A DNA stretch of 64,000 nucleotides from Bog-257 sp963805985 (GCA_963805985.1 CAWDWG010000001.1:831318-895317), one strand, 5' to 3'. Numbered from the stretch's first letter, positions 8,180-16,912 are shown. Numbers and translations: made by a program. Notes: generated by a model from the letters alone, not told the origin.

Positions 8180-8617
8180 ATGGGTCACGCTTACACCGCG
8201 ACGCTATTTCACATTGTCTTTTCCACGAAAGAACGACGGAGTGCCATCAAAGAACCCGCCAGGCTGTGGGCGTATGTGGCCGGCACCGCCCGGAAGCTTG
8301 GCTATGAACCGTTGGCGGTTGGAGGGACAGATAACCACCTGCACCTGCTACTGCGATTGCCGGGCCATGTCGCGGCTGCCGACGCAGCGCAGAAGCTCAA
8401 AGCCAATTCCTCACGCTGGTTGGGCGAGGGTGGATCGTGGTCTGGATGGCAGCACGGATACGGGGCGTTCTCCGTCGGTCCTTCCAGCGTGGACTCCGTG
8501 AGACGTTACATCCAGAACCAGCCGGAACATCACCGACGGCACAGTTTCGAAGAAGAGTTTGTGGCACTACTGGCGCGATCCGGAATTACCTTCAACCAAG
8601 CCGAGGTATTTGAATAA
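8180..8617 (+). CDS. REP-associated tyrosine transposase (IS200/IS605-like Y1 family)
   Basis: 145-aa protein with the fold signature of Y1 transposases. It begins HAYTATLFHIVFSTKERR, carries the metal-binding HUH motif in TDNHLHLLLRL, and has a helix VRRYIQNQPEHH whose Tyr is the likely nucleophile. Such enzymes (RAYTs) cut and join single-stranded REP palindromes and are thought to spread them. The ATG at 8180 follows an unremarkable leader. The gene is bracketed by three copies of one palindromic repeat (7853-7943, 7979-8054, 8632-8725), which is the expected context. It appears intact. Confidence 0.9.
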   Translation: MGHAYTATLFHIVFSTKERRSAIKEPARLWAYVAGTARKLGYEPLAVGGTDNHLHLLLRLPGHVAAADAAQKLKANSSRWLGEGGSWSGWQHGYGAFSVGPSSVDSVRRYIQNQPEHHRRHSFEEEFVALLARSGITFNQAEVFE

Positions 8618-8631
8618 CCGACCGTCGCAGC

Positions 8632-8725
8632 CCCGAAGGGCGTCCACGATCGTAGCCCAGCACGTGAGTGCTGGGGAAACATCCCCAAGAAATCCCGAGT
8701 CCCTTCAGGCACGACACAAAACCCT
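8632..8725 (+). repeat. REP-like palindromic repeat (RAYT 1 family), right copy
   Basis: Direct copy of the 7853 element downstream of the transposase stop: CCGAAGGGCGTCC, CGTAGCCCAGCACGTGAGTG followed by CTGGGG, AGTCCCTTCAGGCACGACAC and AAAACC. Confidence 0.8.
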
Positions 8726-8821
8726 GCCGTCCTGCCGGATCAGCCAGAGAGCTATTGTGCTCAGACTCCCTGGCGCGAGGCCCGTACCATGAAGCCTGAC
8801 CAAGTTCTGAAGGAGAATCGA

Positions 8822-9196
8822 ATGATATCGAAGAAGCTATTGGCTTTCGTTTTGGGCTCGATGGTTGTGCTCGCCCTGACCGTGCCGGTGATGGCACAGA
8901 GCACCACACAATCCAACACCACCACGACCACACAGAATCAGCCCGGCGCGCAGGCGCAGACCACCAGCACTACGTCGACCCGGGAGCACCCCGCCACGGC
9001 GCCGACCCAGACTACTCAGATGACCGATACGACGGTTACGCCGGCCGCCCCGCAGGTGCAGAAGACCGATACGACGACCACCACGGTCACGCCTCAGCCG
9101 AAGGTGACCGACACCACCACGACCACGACCGCGCCGCCGCCGAAGGTGACGAAGGACACGACGTCGACCACCACGACCACACCGCAACAGCCGTAG
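8822..9196 (+). CDS. Thr-rich secreted protein, tandem paralogue 1
   Basis: 124 aa. A signal peptide (MISKKLLAFVLGSMVVLALT...VMA, cut expected after AMA/VMA before QST) is followed by an almost pure low-complexity mature part of Thr, Gln, Pro, Ser and Asp, with recurring DTTTTT and PPPKVT units and no Cys. Probably extracellular or periplasmic and disordered; the Thr-rich composition could suit O-glycosylation or wall association, but no domain supports a function. ATG 8822 is chosen over an in-frame ATG at 8789 because AAGGAG lies just upstream and the second paralogue starts the same way. The paralogue follows after 20 bp. Confidence 0.75.
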   Translation: MISKKLLAFVLGSMVVLALTVPVMAQSTTQSNTTTTTQNQPGAQAQTTSTTSTREHPATAPTQTTQMTDTTVTPAAPQVQKTDTTTTTVTPQPKVTDTTTTTTAPPPKVTKDTTSTTTTTPQQP

Positions 9197-9216
9197 TAGC
9201 AATTAAGGGGAATTGA

Positions 9217-9549
9217 ATGATATCTAAGAAACTGTTTGCATTCGTCCTGGGGTCGATGGTTGTGCTCGCCCTGTCTCTGCCGGCAATGGCACAAAGCACT
9301 TCGCAGTCAAGCACCACGACGACCACGCAGAATCCACCGGTTGCGCAGTCGCAAAGCACCACCACCACGACCTCGCACGATCCAGCAGCGGCGCCCCAGC
9401 CGACCACTCAGACTACCGATACCACTACCAAGTACAACAAGCACCATAAAGTGAAACAGACCGACACGACGACGAGCACAACCACGCCGCCGCCCGATCA
9501 GATGCAAAAAGACACTACCTCGACGACGACTACAACCACGCCGAAATAA
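9217..9549 (+). CDS. Thr-rich secreted protein, tandem paralogue 2
   Basis: 110 aa. The signal peptide is nearly identical to that of the upstream gene (MISKKLFAFVLGSMVVLALS...AMA|QST), and the Thr/Gln/Ser/Pro-rich mature region differs by a short basic patch (KYNKHHKVKQ). The leader AAGGGGAATTGAATG closely matches the AAGGAGAATCGAATG of paralogue 1, so the two arose by tandem duplication including the ribosome binding site. The gap of 20 bp suggests one transcript. A GC hairpin with a T-tract follows at 9611-9642. No enzymatic motif is visible. Confidence 0.75.
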   Translation: MISKKLFAFVLGSMVVLALSLPAMAQSTSQSSTTTTTQNPPVAQSQSTTTTTSHDPAAAPQPTTQTTDTTTKYNKHHKVKQTDTTTSTTTPPPDQMQKDTTSTTTTTTPK

Positions 9550-9610
9550 TCGCCGGCAACAGGTTGTGCTGTACATGGGGCGGGTGCCCCGGGTGGTAAG
9601 AACTCGGGTG

Positions 9611-9642
9611 CCCCGTTCAAGCAAAAGCTTGAGCGGGGATTT
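9611..9642. terminator. Terminator-like hairpin, part of a dispersed repeat
   Basis: CCCCGTTCAAGC (9611-9622), an AAAA loop and GCTTGAGCGGGG (9627-9638) followed by ATTTT form an intrinsic-terminator-like structure after the Thr-rich gene pair. The same sequence with its preceding CTCGGGTG block recurs at 13142-13173, and a degenerate form lies near 7806, so it is also a repeat family. Confidence 0.6.
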
Positions 9643-9770
9643 TCCCATCACGAACCAGAATCTTCTTTCCAGCTTCTACAAAATCGCGCTCAACTCCAAA
9701 TGAAGCCCTTGAATGGGGCACTCGATCTTTTCTACCGACAACCTGCAACTGACAAGCGCTTCACGCGCCA

Positions 9771-11588
9771 TCACGGAACGACCGGCGCGGCTTCGGTGTG
9801 GTTTTCGTGCAGTCCCGCTCCACGATAAGCGCGCATGACGTCGTCCAGTGAGACGACGCCCAGCAGTCGCTGCACGTGGGCGCGATGCACCACCGGCAGC
9901 AACGGCCATTCGCCCATCAGACGCAACGCCGTGTCCAAAGGATGATCGGGATGGAGGTAAGGAATCCGGGCGTCAATAATTCGCGACAGCGGCATGTCGG
10001 AGTTGGCGATCAGGTCGAGCAGATGCGCGCGGCTGATACCGGCCCATTCATCGCCGCCCATGCTGACCACGTAGAAATCGAGCGCCGAACCCTGCACTTT
10101 CTGCTGCGCCTCCAGCAAGGTCATGTTGCCGGTCAGCGTTTGCCCCACCGGCGGCCGCATCGCGTCTTCCACGCGCAGCAGCGGCACCTCGCGCTCCTCT
10201 TCCAGAGATGGCAGATCCAGACCATCCTGCCGCGACAGCAGATCGAAGATCGGCGTCGGCTGGAAGGTTCGCGAGATGAAATACGCGATCGCGTTCGACA
10301 GAATCACGGGAACGATCATGCTGTAGTTCCCGCTGACCTCCAGGATCATGAAGACCGACGTCATGGGCGCGCGCAGAATTCCGGCGAACAGCGTTCCCAT
10401 GCCGACCAGCGCGTAAGCGCCGACAGGGATGGCAAGATAAGGAACGATCTGGCGCTCAGCCATGCCGACCGCGCCGCCGATCATCGCGCCCATGAACAGC
10501 GTCGGCGCGAAGAGTCCGCCAGGCGCGCCGCTGCTGAACGACAGGCCCGTCGTCAGGATCTTCAGCGCGCCCAGCACGGCAAGAATCTGCCACGTGTACT
10601 GTTCGTGCATCGCCTGATCCATGTAGTTGTAGCCCGCGCCCATCACCTGCGGAAACTTGATGCCGATAAAGCCGATCAGCAGTCCCGCGGCCGCCGGCTG
10701 GAAGTACTGCGTCCAGTTGGGATATTGCCGCAGCTTCGGCCGCAGGTATGCGATGTACTTCACGAAGATGAGCGACGCGAATCCGCCGATGATGCCGAGA
10801 CTCGCATACGCGCCCAGCTCGCCCCAGTGCTCAAGATGATAGGCGGGCACGCGGAACAGCGGCTCGTCGCCAAGAAACCAGCGCTCGACCACCGCGCTGG
10901 AGATCGCCGAGAGCACGACCGCGCCGAGGATGCCCGCGGTCCAGCGTCCGATGACTTCCTCGATGACGAACAGCACCGCGGTGATGGGAGCGTTGAACGC
11001 CGCAGCCAGTCCAGCCGCCGCGCCCACCGGCGCGATGAGCCGCAGCTTCTCGCGCGAGAGTTTCAGCCGGCGTCCGAGCGCCGACGCCAATCCCGCGCCG
11101 ATCTGCAGCGCAGGATCTTCGGGGCCCAGCGATTGTCCGCTGCCGATAGCCAGTGCGCTGGTAAGGAATTTCCCAACGACGGTCGACATCGGAATGTAGC
11201 CGTCGTAGATGTAGAGCGCGGCCTTGGTCTGATTGACGCCGCTGCCGCGCGCGCGCGGGAAAAATCGAATCACCAGAACCGCGACCACCAGTCCCGCGAG
11301 CATGGGCGCGAGAAACACGCGCGGCACTGACGGCTGCAATCCGCTGCCCAGCAGCTTGAGGTGCAGGAAGTCGATGAACAATCGGAAGCAGACCACCGCC
11401 AGACCGGACAGGATGCCGATCAGCACCGCCAGCAGCAGGAAGAATTGCTCCTCGCGCAGGCTGAAGCGTTGCGGCGAGAGCATGGTACGCAACGTCGTCC
11501 AATACTGTCGCCGGGTCGGAGTCGAGACCGCGGGCCTCGACCCGCTGGCATCCTTCGGCTTGGCAATGATCGGTTCTTGCGGACTCAT
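9771..11588 (-). CDS. ClC-family chloride channel/transporter with C-terminal CBS pair
   Basis: 605 aa. Residues ~40-450 form the ClC membrane core, with GSGVN (selectivity motif 1), LGPEDP (corresponding to the GxEGP motif with the gating glutamate), the N-terminal half end motif NAPITAVLFVIEE, and GAPGGLFAPTLFMGA (GxFxP motif). Residues ~485-595 hold two CBS repeats (RVEDAMRPPV..., IIDARIPYLHPDHPLDTAL..., ending LLGVVSLDDVMRAY). It could be a Cl-/H+ antiporter or a channel; the conserved glutamate favours exchange. It overlaps the upstream zinc-ribbon TPR gene by 4 nt (ATGA), so the two are translationally coupled. Confidence 0.92.
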   Translation of the reverse strand: MSPQEPIIAKPKDASGSRPAVSTPTRRQYWTTLRTMLSPQRFSLREEQFFLLLAVLIGILSGLAVVCFRLFIDFLHLKLLGSGLQPSVPRVFLAPMLAGLVVAVLVIRFFPRARGSGVNQTKAALYIYDGYIPMSTVVGKFLTSALAIGSGQSLGPEDPALQIGAGLASALGRRLKLSREKLRLIAPVGAAAGLAAAFNAPITAVLFVIEEVIGRWTAGILGAVVLSAISSAVVERWFLGDEPLFRVPAYHLEHWGELGAYASLGIIGGFASLIFVKYIAYLRPKLRQYPNWTQYFQPAAAGLLIGFIGIKFPQVMGAGYNYMDQAMHEQYTWQILAVLGALKILTTGLSFSSGAPGGLFAPTLFMGAMIGGAVGMAERQIVPYLAIPVGAYALVGMGTLFAGILRAPMTSVFMILEVSGNYSMIVPVILSNAIAYFISRTFQPTPIFDLLSRQDGLDLPSLEEEREVPLLRVEDAMRPPVGQTLTGNMTLLEAQQKVQGSALDFYVVSMGGDEWAGISRAHLLDLIANSDMPLSRIIDARIPYLHPDHPLDTALRLMGEWPLLPVVHRAHVQRLLGVVSLDDVMRAYRGAGLHENHTEAAPVVP

Positions 11589-12871
11589 TTCACCGCCTCG
11601 CCTTCATGCTGCGCCAGCAGCAGCAGCGCGCGATCGCTCTTGTCCGTAGCGGGACAGATCGAAGCTGCCGTCTTCTCCACATCGAACACGAACTGCATCG
11701 TCGGCTCGATCGCGTCAGGATTCTTGCGCAGCGCCGCCTCACTCGCTGCCGGGTGCTTCTGCATGCCGGTGCCATACAAACTTTGCAGCTTATCCGCTGC
11801 AGGCGAACTCACCGAGGCAGTAGCGCTCGATGCCGCGGAAGCGGCAGAAGCGTTCTGGCCGGCCAGCGTAATTCCTTGTTGTGCTGCACACCCGCTGATT
11901 CGCTTCATTGCCAGCTCAAAGGCTTCGGCTGCACGCTGGCTGCGATCGGCCAGCGACAATCCCCGCAGCGCAGGATCCAGCCGCAACACTTCGCGCACCA
12001 CCTCCAATTGCTGGCGCGCCTCATCCAGCTTGGGATCGCGCTCCACCGCGACGCTGATGGCGTGCTCCGCTTCTTTGTAATCGCCCAGCACCAGCGACGC
12101 CTGCGCTTTGCCCAGCCACGCCTGAGCGTTGCCCGGCTCGCGCTGCAGCACCGCGTCAAACGCCTGAATCGAACGCTGCGGTTCCTTCACCTGCAGCAGC
12201 AGATTTCCCAGCAGCAACTGGTCGGCAGGATCGGACGGCCCATCCGCCTGCAGCGCCACCAGTTCGGCCTGGGCTTGCACCAGATTGTGTTGCTGCAGCA
12301 GATAATTCACCAGCTCGAATCGCGTGGCAATGCGGTGCGCCCGCGGCTCGTCGTTCCACACTCCGTTGATGGCGTCGCTGTAATAGCGGACGGCCTTCGA
12401 GTATTCCTTACGCCGCACGAACAGACGCGCCAGCGTGAGATTGACGTCCCCGTCCGCCGGCTCCTGGTCCCAAATACTGTCCAGATGCGCGCGCGCCTCT
12501 GCCAGGCGATTATCGGCCAGCAATGCCTGCGCCAGATGCAGCCGGTACTGCTGGTTTTCCGGATCATAAGAGAGCGCTGTGCGATAGCAGTCGGCCGCAA
12601 CCGCCGGCAAATGCGCCTGCATTGCCTGCTCGCCGCGGGTGAACCATCGCGTGGCCAGCGACGATTCCGTGTCACGATGAACATTCACCAGATACTGCGT
12701 CAGCGCGAAACCCGCAAAGATGAGAAATAGCGTTACCGCGAGCACCATCTGCGAGGACCGCGTGCCGGGGACGAGCCCACAACCGGGGCAACGTCCGAGG
12801 TTCTGGGGAAATTCAGTTTCGCAATTTGCGCAGCGAATTATGGTTGGCGAGCTGTCGACGACAGGGAGCAT
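11585..12871 (-). CDS. Zinc-ribbon, membrane-anchored TPR protein
   Basis: 428 aa. The N-terminus has a zinc ribbon of two CxxC pairs (CANCETEF...GRCPGCG, residues ~14-31), then one membrane helix (MVLAVTLFLIFAGFALTQYLV, ~42-62). A long TPR array follows, with recurring motifs such as ADCYRTALSYDPENQQYRLH and GNAQAWLGKAQASLVLGDYKEA. An Ala/Ser-rich linker and a short C-terminal region follow. It probably scaffolds protein interactions on the outer face of the inner membrane; the partner is unknown. The 4-nt overlap with the ClC channel gene suggests a shared role, for example channel regulation, but this is inference. Confidence 0.75.
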   Translation of the reverse strand: MLPVVDSSPTIIRCANCETEFPQNLGRCPGCGLVPGTRSSQMVLAVTLFLIFAGFALTQYLVNVHRDTESSLATRWFTRGEQAMQAHLPAVAADCYRTALSYDPENQQYRLHLAQALLADNRLAEARAHLDSIWDQEPADGDVNLTLARLFVRRKEYSKAVRYYSDAINGVWNDEPRAHRIATRFELVNYLLQQHNLVQAQAELVALQADGPSDPADQLLLGNLLLQVKEPQRSIQAFDAVLQREPGNAQAWLGKAQASLVLGDYKEAEHAISVAVERDPKLDEARQQLEVVREVLRLDPALRGLSLADRSQRAAEAFELAMKRISGCAAQQGITLAGQNASAASAASSATASVSSPAADKLQSLYGTGMQKHPAASEAALRKNPDAIEPTMQFVFDVEKTAASICPATDKSDRALLLLAQHEGEAVK

Positions 12872-13417
12872 GAAAAGCGGCGTCTTCTACTCTATCAAGA
12901 GATGCGCGAAAGCGTCAGGGTGACGCCGCGGTGACTGCAGGGACTCGATTTATCTCAGGCGCTAAAGTGCGTCTCGAATTGGCGCCCCCGTCTACTCCGC
13001 CAAATCCCGCAAATCGCCGCACAGCGCGGAAACAAGCCCATTCGCGGCCCGATGATTGCAGAGCTGTCCTCAATACGAGATGATAGAAAGTTGGCTCAGC
13101 CTCAACGGTTTGTATCAGGGCACGGCAATACAACTCGGGTGCCCCGTTCAAGCGAAGCTTGAGCGGGTCTTTTCGTCGGACCAGTAAAGATCTTGGTTGT
13201 ACGAACAAAAATCCGTGCCGTGGCGCGTTCGGGCTGGGTAGAGTGGTAAAGGAACCAGAGTCCACGGGGACGACATGGTTCTCAGGCACACACTTCTGTC
13301 GTGCCGACAAGCCGTTTAATTCCGCCCGGCTCGTATTTCTCAGATCCGGCCCCGATACAAAGCTCAAAATAGGCCAACAAATTTTTATACATCCTCAAGG
13401 AAACGGACTACTAGAAC
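12872..13417. other. Intergenic region upstream of ino1
   Basis: Divergent gap between the minus-strand TPR gene and ino1. The only clear element is the terminator-like repeat at 13142-13173. The rest contains chance frames on both strands and no recognisable gene. The ino1 promoter probably lies between 13180 and 13390, but I cannot pick convincing -35 and -10 boxes. Confidence 0.4.
13142..13173. terminator. Terminator-like hairpin, copy of the 9611 repeat
   Basis: CCCCGTTCAAGC (13142-13153) pairs with GCTTGAGCGGG (13157-13167), followed by TCTTTTC. It is preceded by the same CTCGGGTG block as the 9611 copy. No plus-strand gene ends nearby, so here it is better seen as a repeat than as a working terminator. 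Confidence 0.5.
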
Positions 13418-14758
13418 ATGCCAATCGATAAAGCTAAGCCGGGCCCCAGCGAAATCGCCCCGGCCACAGGAAAGCTGGGAGTCATGATTCCCGGCATGGG
13501 TGCGGTCGCCACCACATTCGTCGCCGGCGTTGAAGCGGTACGCAAAGGAATCTCCGCGCCCATCGGGTCACTCACGCAGATGGGCACCATCCGCCTGGGC
13601 AAGCGCACCGAAGGCCGCTTCCCCAAGATCAAAGAATTCGTTCCCCTCGCCGGACTCAACGACCTGGTCTTCACCGGCTGGGACATCTTCGAAGACGACA
13701 TGTACGCCGCCGCCGGCAAAGCGGGCGTGCTCGAGCGCTCGCTGCTGGAGCAGGTGAAGCCGTTCCTCTCGTCGATCAAGCCGCGCAAAGCGGTCTTCGA
13801 CAAGAACTACGTCAAGAAGCTCGACGGCCCCAATGTCAAGAAGGGCAAGAACAAGATGGAGCTGGCCGAGCAGGTGCGCGACGACATCCGCGACTTCAAG
13901 CAGTCCAGCGGCGCCGATCGGCTGGTGATGATCTGGTGCGGCTCGACCGAGACTTTCATCGAGGCGGGCGCGGCGCACAAATCCGTCGAGGCGCTCGAGA
14001 AGGCAATGCACGCCAATGACGAGAACATCGCGCCCTCTATGGTCTACGCCTACGCAGCGCTGAAGGAAGGGGTGCCCTTCGCCAACGGCGCGCCGAATCT
14101 CACTGTCGACATCCGCGCCATGCACGACCTCTCCAAGCAAATGCACGCGCCCATCTGCGGCAAGGACTACAAGACCGGCCAGACGCTCATCAAGACCATC
14201 CTCGCGCCCGGCTTCAAAGCGCGCATGATCGGCCTTGCCGGCTGGTTCTCCACCAACATCCTCGGCAACCGCGACGGCGAAGTGCTCGACGATCCCGGGT
14301 CGTTCAAGACGAAGGAAGAATCGAAGCTCTCGGTGCTGGAGCACATCCTGCAGCCCGAACTCTATCCCGAACTCTACGGCAACATCTGCCACAAAGTGCG
14401 GATCAACTACTACCCGCCGCGCGGCGACAACAAAGAAGGCTGGGACAACATCGACATCTTCGGTTGGCTTGGCTATCCCATGCAGATCAAAGTCGACTTC
14501 CTCTGCCGCGACTCGATCCTGGCCGCGCCGCTTGTGCTCGATCTCGTGCTCTTCCTCGACTTGGCGAAGCGCTCGCCGGCGCTCAGCGGCATCGGCATCC
14601 AGGAGTGGCTCAGCTTCTACTTCAAATCGCCGATGACCGCCGAGGGCCTGTATCCCGAGCACGACTTGTTCATCCAATCGATGAAGCTGAAGAACACCCT
14701 TCGCCACCTGAAGGGCGAAGAGATGATCACGCATTTGGGGCTGGAGTATTACGACTAG
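13418..14758 (+). CDS. ino1: Inositol-3-phosphate synthase
   Basis: 446 aa, the usual length of the bacterial/eukaryotic-type enzyme. It converts glucose 6-phosphate to 1L-myo-inositol 1-phosphate with NAD, the entry point for inositol lipids and solutes. Visible features are the Rossmann glycine motif VMIPGMGAVATTF (residues ~22-34), FTGWDIFEDD, the conserved RLVMIWCGSTE, the catalytic lysine region APICGKDYKTGQTLIKT, and GWFSTNILGNRDGEVL. AAGGA lies 16 nt before the ATG, so translation initiation looks weak. It is followed 14 bp later by a small secreted protein gene. The gene is intact and recognition is secure. Confidence 0.95.
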   Translation: MPIDKAKPGPSEIAPATGKLGVMIPGMGAVATTFVAGVEAVRKGISAPIGSLTQMGTIRLGKRTEGRFPKIKEFVPLAGLNDLVFTGWDIFEDDMYAAAGKAGVLERSLLEQVKPFLSSIKPRKAVFDKNYVKKLDGPNVKKGKNKMELAEQVRDDIRDFKQSSGADRLVMIWCGSTETFIEAGAAHKSVEALEKAMHANDENIAPSMVYAYAALKEGVPFANGAPNLTVDIRAMHDLSKQMHAPICGKDYKTGQTLIKTILAPGFKARMIGLAGWFSTNILGNRDGEVLDDPGSFKTKEESKLSVLEHILQPELYPELYGNICHKVRINYYPPRGDNKEGWDNIDIFGWLGYPMQIKVDFLCRDSILAAPLVLDLVLFLDLAKRSPALSGIGIQEWLSFYFKSPMTAEGLYPEHDLFIQSMKLKNTLRHLKGEEMITHLGLEYYD

Positions 14759-14772
14759 AGAAAACTGCTGCT

Positions 14773-15243
14773 ATGAAACGCCCGTTGATTGGCTGCGTGC
14801 TCCTGATACTAGGTGCAGCGGTGTGCCCAATGGCACAAACGGTACAGGACTTCACGAAGATTTACGACTCCTACTTAGCGGCAGTCAAAAGCGGCGACTA
14901 TCGCCAAGTTTCCACTTTTCTCTCGGCCGCGACACTTACAGGGATCAACACTGCTCAGAAACAGGCGGACTTCATGACGCGGACGAAGCAACTGCGACCC
15001 GTCCGATATGCGGTGGCCTCGCTCACGATATCCGAAGATGGGCAAAGTGCGAAGCTTCAGCTCTCCGGGCGCTGCGACTACTGGGATGGGGAGACCAGGC
15101 CACTCACCGCCTCCGAAAAGGCAGAGCTACGACAGAACCCGCCACACACGCAGGGTTGTTATCTGCCTCTCAGGTTCGTCAAGGACGCTGGGCGCTGGAA
15201 GTTGGAACCAGAGCCCCTAATCTATGGAGAAGGAAGACCGTAG
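14773..15243 (+). CDS. Small secreted hypothetical protein
   Basis: 156 aa. A signal peptide (MKRPLIGCVLLILGAAVCPMA|QT) precedes a ~130-residue domain that starts VQDFTKIYDSYLAAVKSGDY, an opening common in NTF2-like/DUF4440-type domains, and contains two Cys that could form a disulfide (CDYWDGE and GCYLPL). The family assignment is weak. The ATG 14 bp after ino1 suggests co-transcription. A REP-like inverted repeat pair follows immediately at 15300. Confidence 0.65.
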   Translation: MKRPLIGCVLLILGAAVCPMAQTVQDFTKIYDSYLAAVKSGDYRQVSTFLSAATLTGINTAQKQADFMTRTKQLRPVRYAVASLTISEDGQSAKLQLSGRCDYWDGETRPLTASEKAELRQNPPHTQGCYLPLRFVKDAGRWKLEPEPLIYGEGRP

Positions 15244-15299
15244 ACCCGCGATATGTTCTCCGCTCTGACGGAGGATAGATACGCACCTGCCACGATACC

Positions 15300-15584
15300 G
15301 CCGTCCCGCCCGGCGGGACGATTCAGCTTAGCCTAGGACGAAGTCCTGGGTAGGCTGTGTAAAAGAGATTTGGTCCCGGTAGGGACCCTTCTGAACACAA
15401 GGCGCAGCTTGTATTTTGCCATCGACTTTTTGCGTCCGCCGGTACTCCGAATTCACGCGGAGCACGATGCGGGTGTGCAACATGTCACCGCATGCGGTCC
15501 CCGACGGGACATCCTTATCTAAATGTGAAGTCTACCCAGGACTTTGTCCTGGGCTAAGCTGAGTCGTCCCTGCGGGACGGTGGC
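15300..15584. repeat. Inverted pair of long palindromic repeats without a transposase
   Basis: The left arm (15300-15356: CCGTCCCGCCCGGCGGGACG, then ATTCAGCTTAGCC, then GGACGAAGTCCTGGGTAGGC) is repeated as its reverse complement at 15530-15584. Each arm itself holds two small hairpins. The ~175 bp between them contain further GGTCCC/GGGACC palindromes and no open frame of note. The layout resembles a REP cluster whose RAYT gene is absent or lies elsewhere. Confidence 0.75.
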
Positions 15585-15640
15585 GTTCCGGCCTCGAATC
15601 CTCTACCGAAGTTGTTGCTAAGGCACTCTGTCAAAAAGAA

Positions 15641-15668
15641 GCCACTCAAGCTCCTTGCTTGAGTGGCT
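15641..15668. terminator. Bidirectional terminator-like hairpin
   Basis: GCCACTCAAGC (15641-15651) and GCTTGAGTGGC form a perfect 11-bp stem around TCCTT, with TT after it and AAAAAG before it on the plus strand. It sits between the plus-strand secreted protein gene and the end of the minus-strand gene at 15687, so it could terminate both. Confidence 0.65.
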
Positions 15669-15686
15669 TCACCGTTCAACACAGCT

Positions 15687-16037
15687 CTACGCTTTTGCGT
15701 CTCTCCGGATCAGCGTCGAATCCAGGAAGAACCCCACTCCCACCGCTAGCGGAATCACTCCAAACGCCGCTGCCACCCAGGCATCGGGCTCAGCGCGCGC
15801 GATCAGCGCGAACGCGATGGTGTAACCGATCGCTCCGCTGGTCAGCAGAATTCCGGCTCGCCGCGAGCGCGCCGCTTCCGTCAGCTCCGGCTGCATGGGC
15901 ACGTTGACGCCGCGGGCGATGGCCGCCAGCCGCTCTTCCGTGCGCAAGCGCCGCACCCGGTAAAACGCATAGATCGCCGCCAGCGGTATGGCGAAGACCA
16001 TTACAACTGCCGCGAACCCGACAAAATTGCTGTCCAT
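15687..16037 (-). CDS. Small membrane protein (DUF6249-like)
   Basis: 116 aa from ATG at 16035-16037, which follows AAGGAG with 6 nt spacing; an in-frame start 33 nt further upstream lacks such a site. Three likely membrane helices: residues ~5-22, ~60-78 and ~83-102. Between helices 1 and 2 lies a cytoplasmic basic stretch (RVRRLRTEERLAAIARGVNV). This one-helix, RTEER..AIARG, two-helix plan resembles DUF6249, a family found beside ECF sigma factors. No sigma factor gene is adjacent here. Function unknown. Confidence 0.65.
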   Translation of the reverse strand: MDSNFVGFAAVVMVFAIPLAAIYAFYRVRRLRTEERLAAIARGVNVPMQPELTEAARSRRAGILLTSGAIGYTIAFALIARAEPDAWVAAAFGVIPLAVGVGFFLDSTLIRRDAKA

Positions 16038-16276
16038 TGTCTTCTCCTTTCGGCCGCGCTGCCAGCGCACTGCCGTCTGTAACTCTTGACATGGGAGGGT
16101 ACGGAGGCTGGATGGCGAAAGTTCCGGATTTGTTCTGCGGCGAATCGGAGGGCGAGCAGCGCTTCAGATGCGAACGAATCGCCTGCTTCAGCGCCAAGGG
16201 AAGGGGAATTGAAGCGCCTCACCAGTTCGATGCGGCTCTCTCCGCCTGAAGCGTGCTCAGCCCTCTTGCTTAAGGC

Positions 16277-16765
16277 TCAAACTCTGGTTTTCTCTCGCGC
16301 CAGCGACTCTGCTTTGCGAATCGCCGCTTCGTGCAGATCGTAGGCATCGAGCGCTTTGCGCGCGCCTTCCCGCGCCCCTGCGGTGCTCATCTTGCGCTCG
16401 GCCTCGGCGAAGACCTCTTCCGCATCCTCGTGCGCGTTGTAGGCGTCGTCGTCGGCTTCGGCAATGCGTTTCACCGCAGCCAGAATCTTCGCATCGGCGA
16501 TCTTTCCCGCTGCGTGGCCATTGCTCTTTGCCTGCTTGCGCGGGCGCTTGTCATTGCCGTTTTCGCTCACCAGCTGGTTATAGGCAAGCTTGTAATCATC
16601 ATCCCAGCTGAGCTTGACCTTCCTCTCGCATTCATCGAGCGCGGCTCTGGCGTCGTCGGCCGCGGCTCGCACCCGTTTCTTTTCCAGGAGCCACTTCCAG
16701 ACGCCCCACTCGATGCCTTCGGTCATAATGGCCCGGGCTTCTTCCACAGCAGCAATTTTCTTCAC
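16277..16765 (-). CDS. Conserved charged alpha-helical hypothetical protein
   Basis: 162 aa, no signal peptide, strongly helical and charged (Ala, Glu, Lys, Asp rich), probably coiled-coil. The first ~65 residues (KKIAAVEEARAIMTEGIEW, then WKWLLEKKRVRAAADDAR) look like the conserved core. A basic linker (KRPRKQAKSNGHAAGK) follows, then a second helical half ending in Lys/Arg. A cytoplasmic structural or nucleic-acid-associated role is possible, but nothing in the sequence proves it. The gene stands alone on its strand, with gaps on both sides. Confidence 0.6.
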   Translation of the reverse strand: MKKIAAVEEARAIMTEGIEWGVWKWLLEKKRVRAAADDARAALDECERKVKLSWDDDYKLAYNQLVSENGNDKRPRKQAKSNGHAAGKIADAKILAAVKRIAEADDDAYNAHEDAEEVFAEAERKMSTAGAREGARKALDAYDLHEAAIRKAESLAREKTRV

Positions 16766-16912
16766 GACAGAACCTCAGGGATGACAATCTATGATTTCAC
16801 TTTGGCCAGAGAGCGCGATGGGGCGCGGATCGTGCAGTTCTGTTCCGGTAACCTTTCATCGTAAAGCTCACGAGGTCGATTTAAGCTGGGAGCAGGCAGT
16901 CATTTTCTGCTG

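Noticed and set aside
9876..11330. Long plus-strand frame opposite the ClC gene
   Set aside because: Arg/His/Gln-rich antisense shadow; the minus-strand frame has all ClC and CBS motifs.
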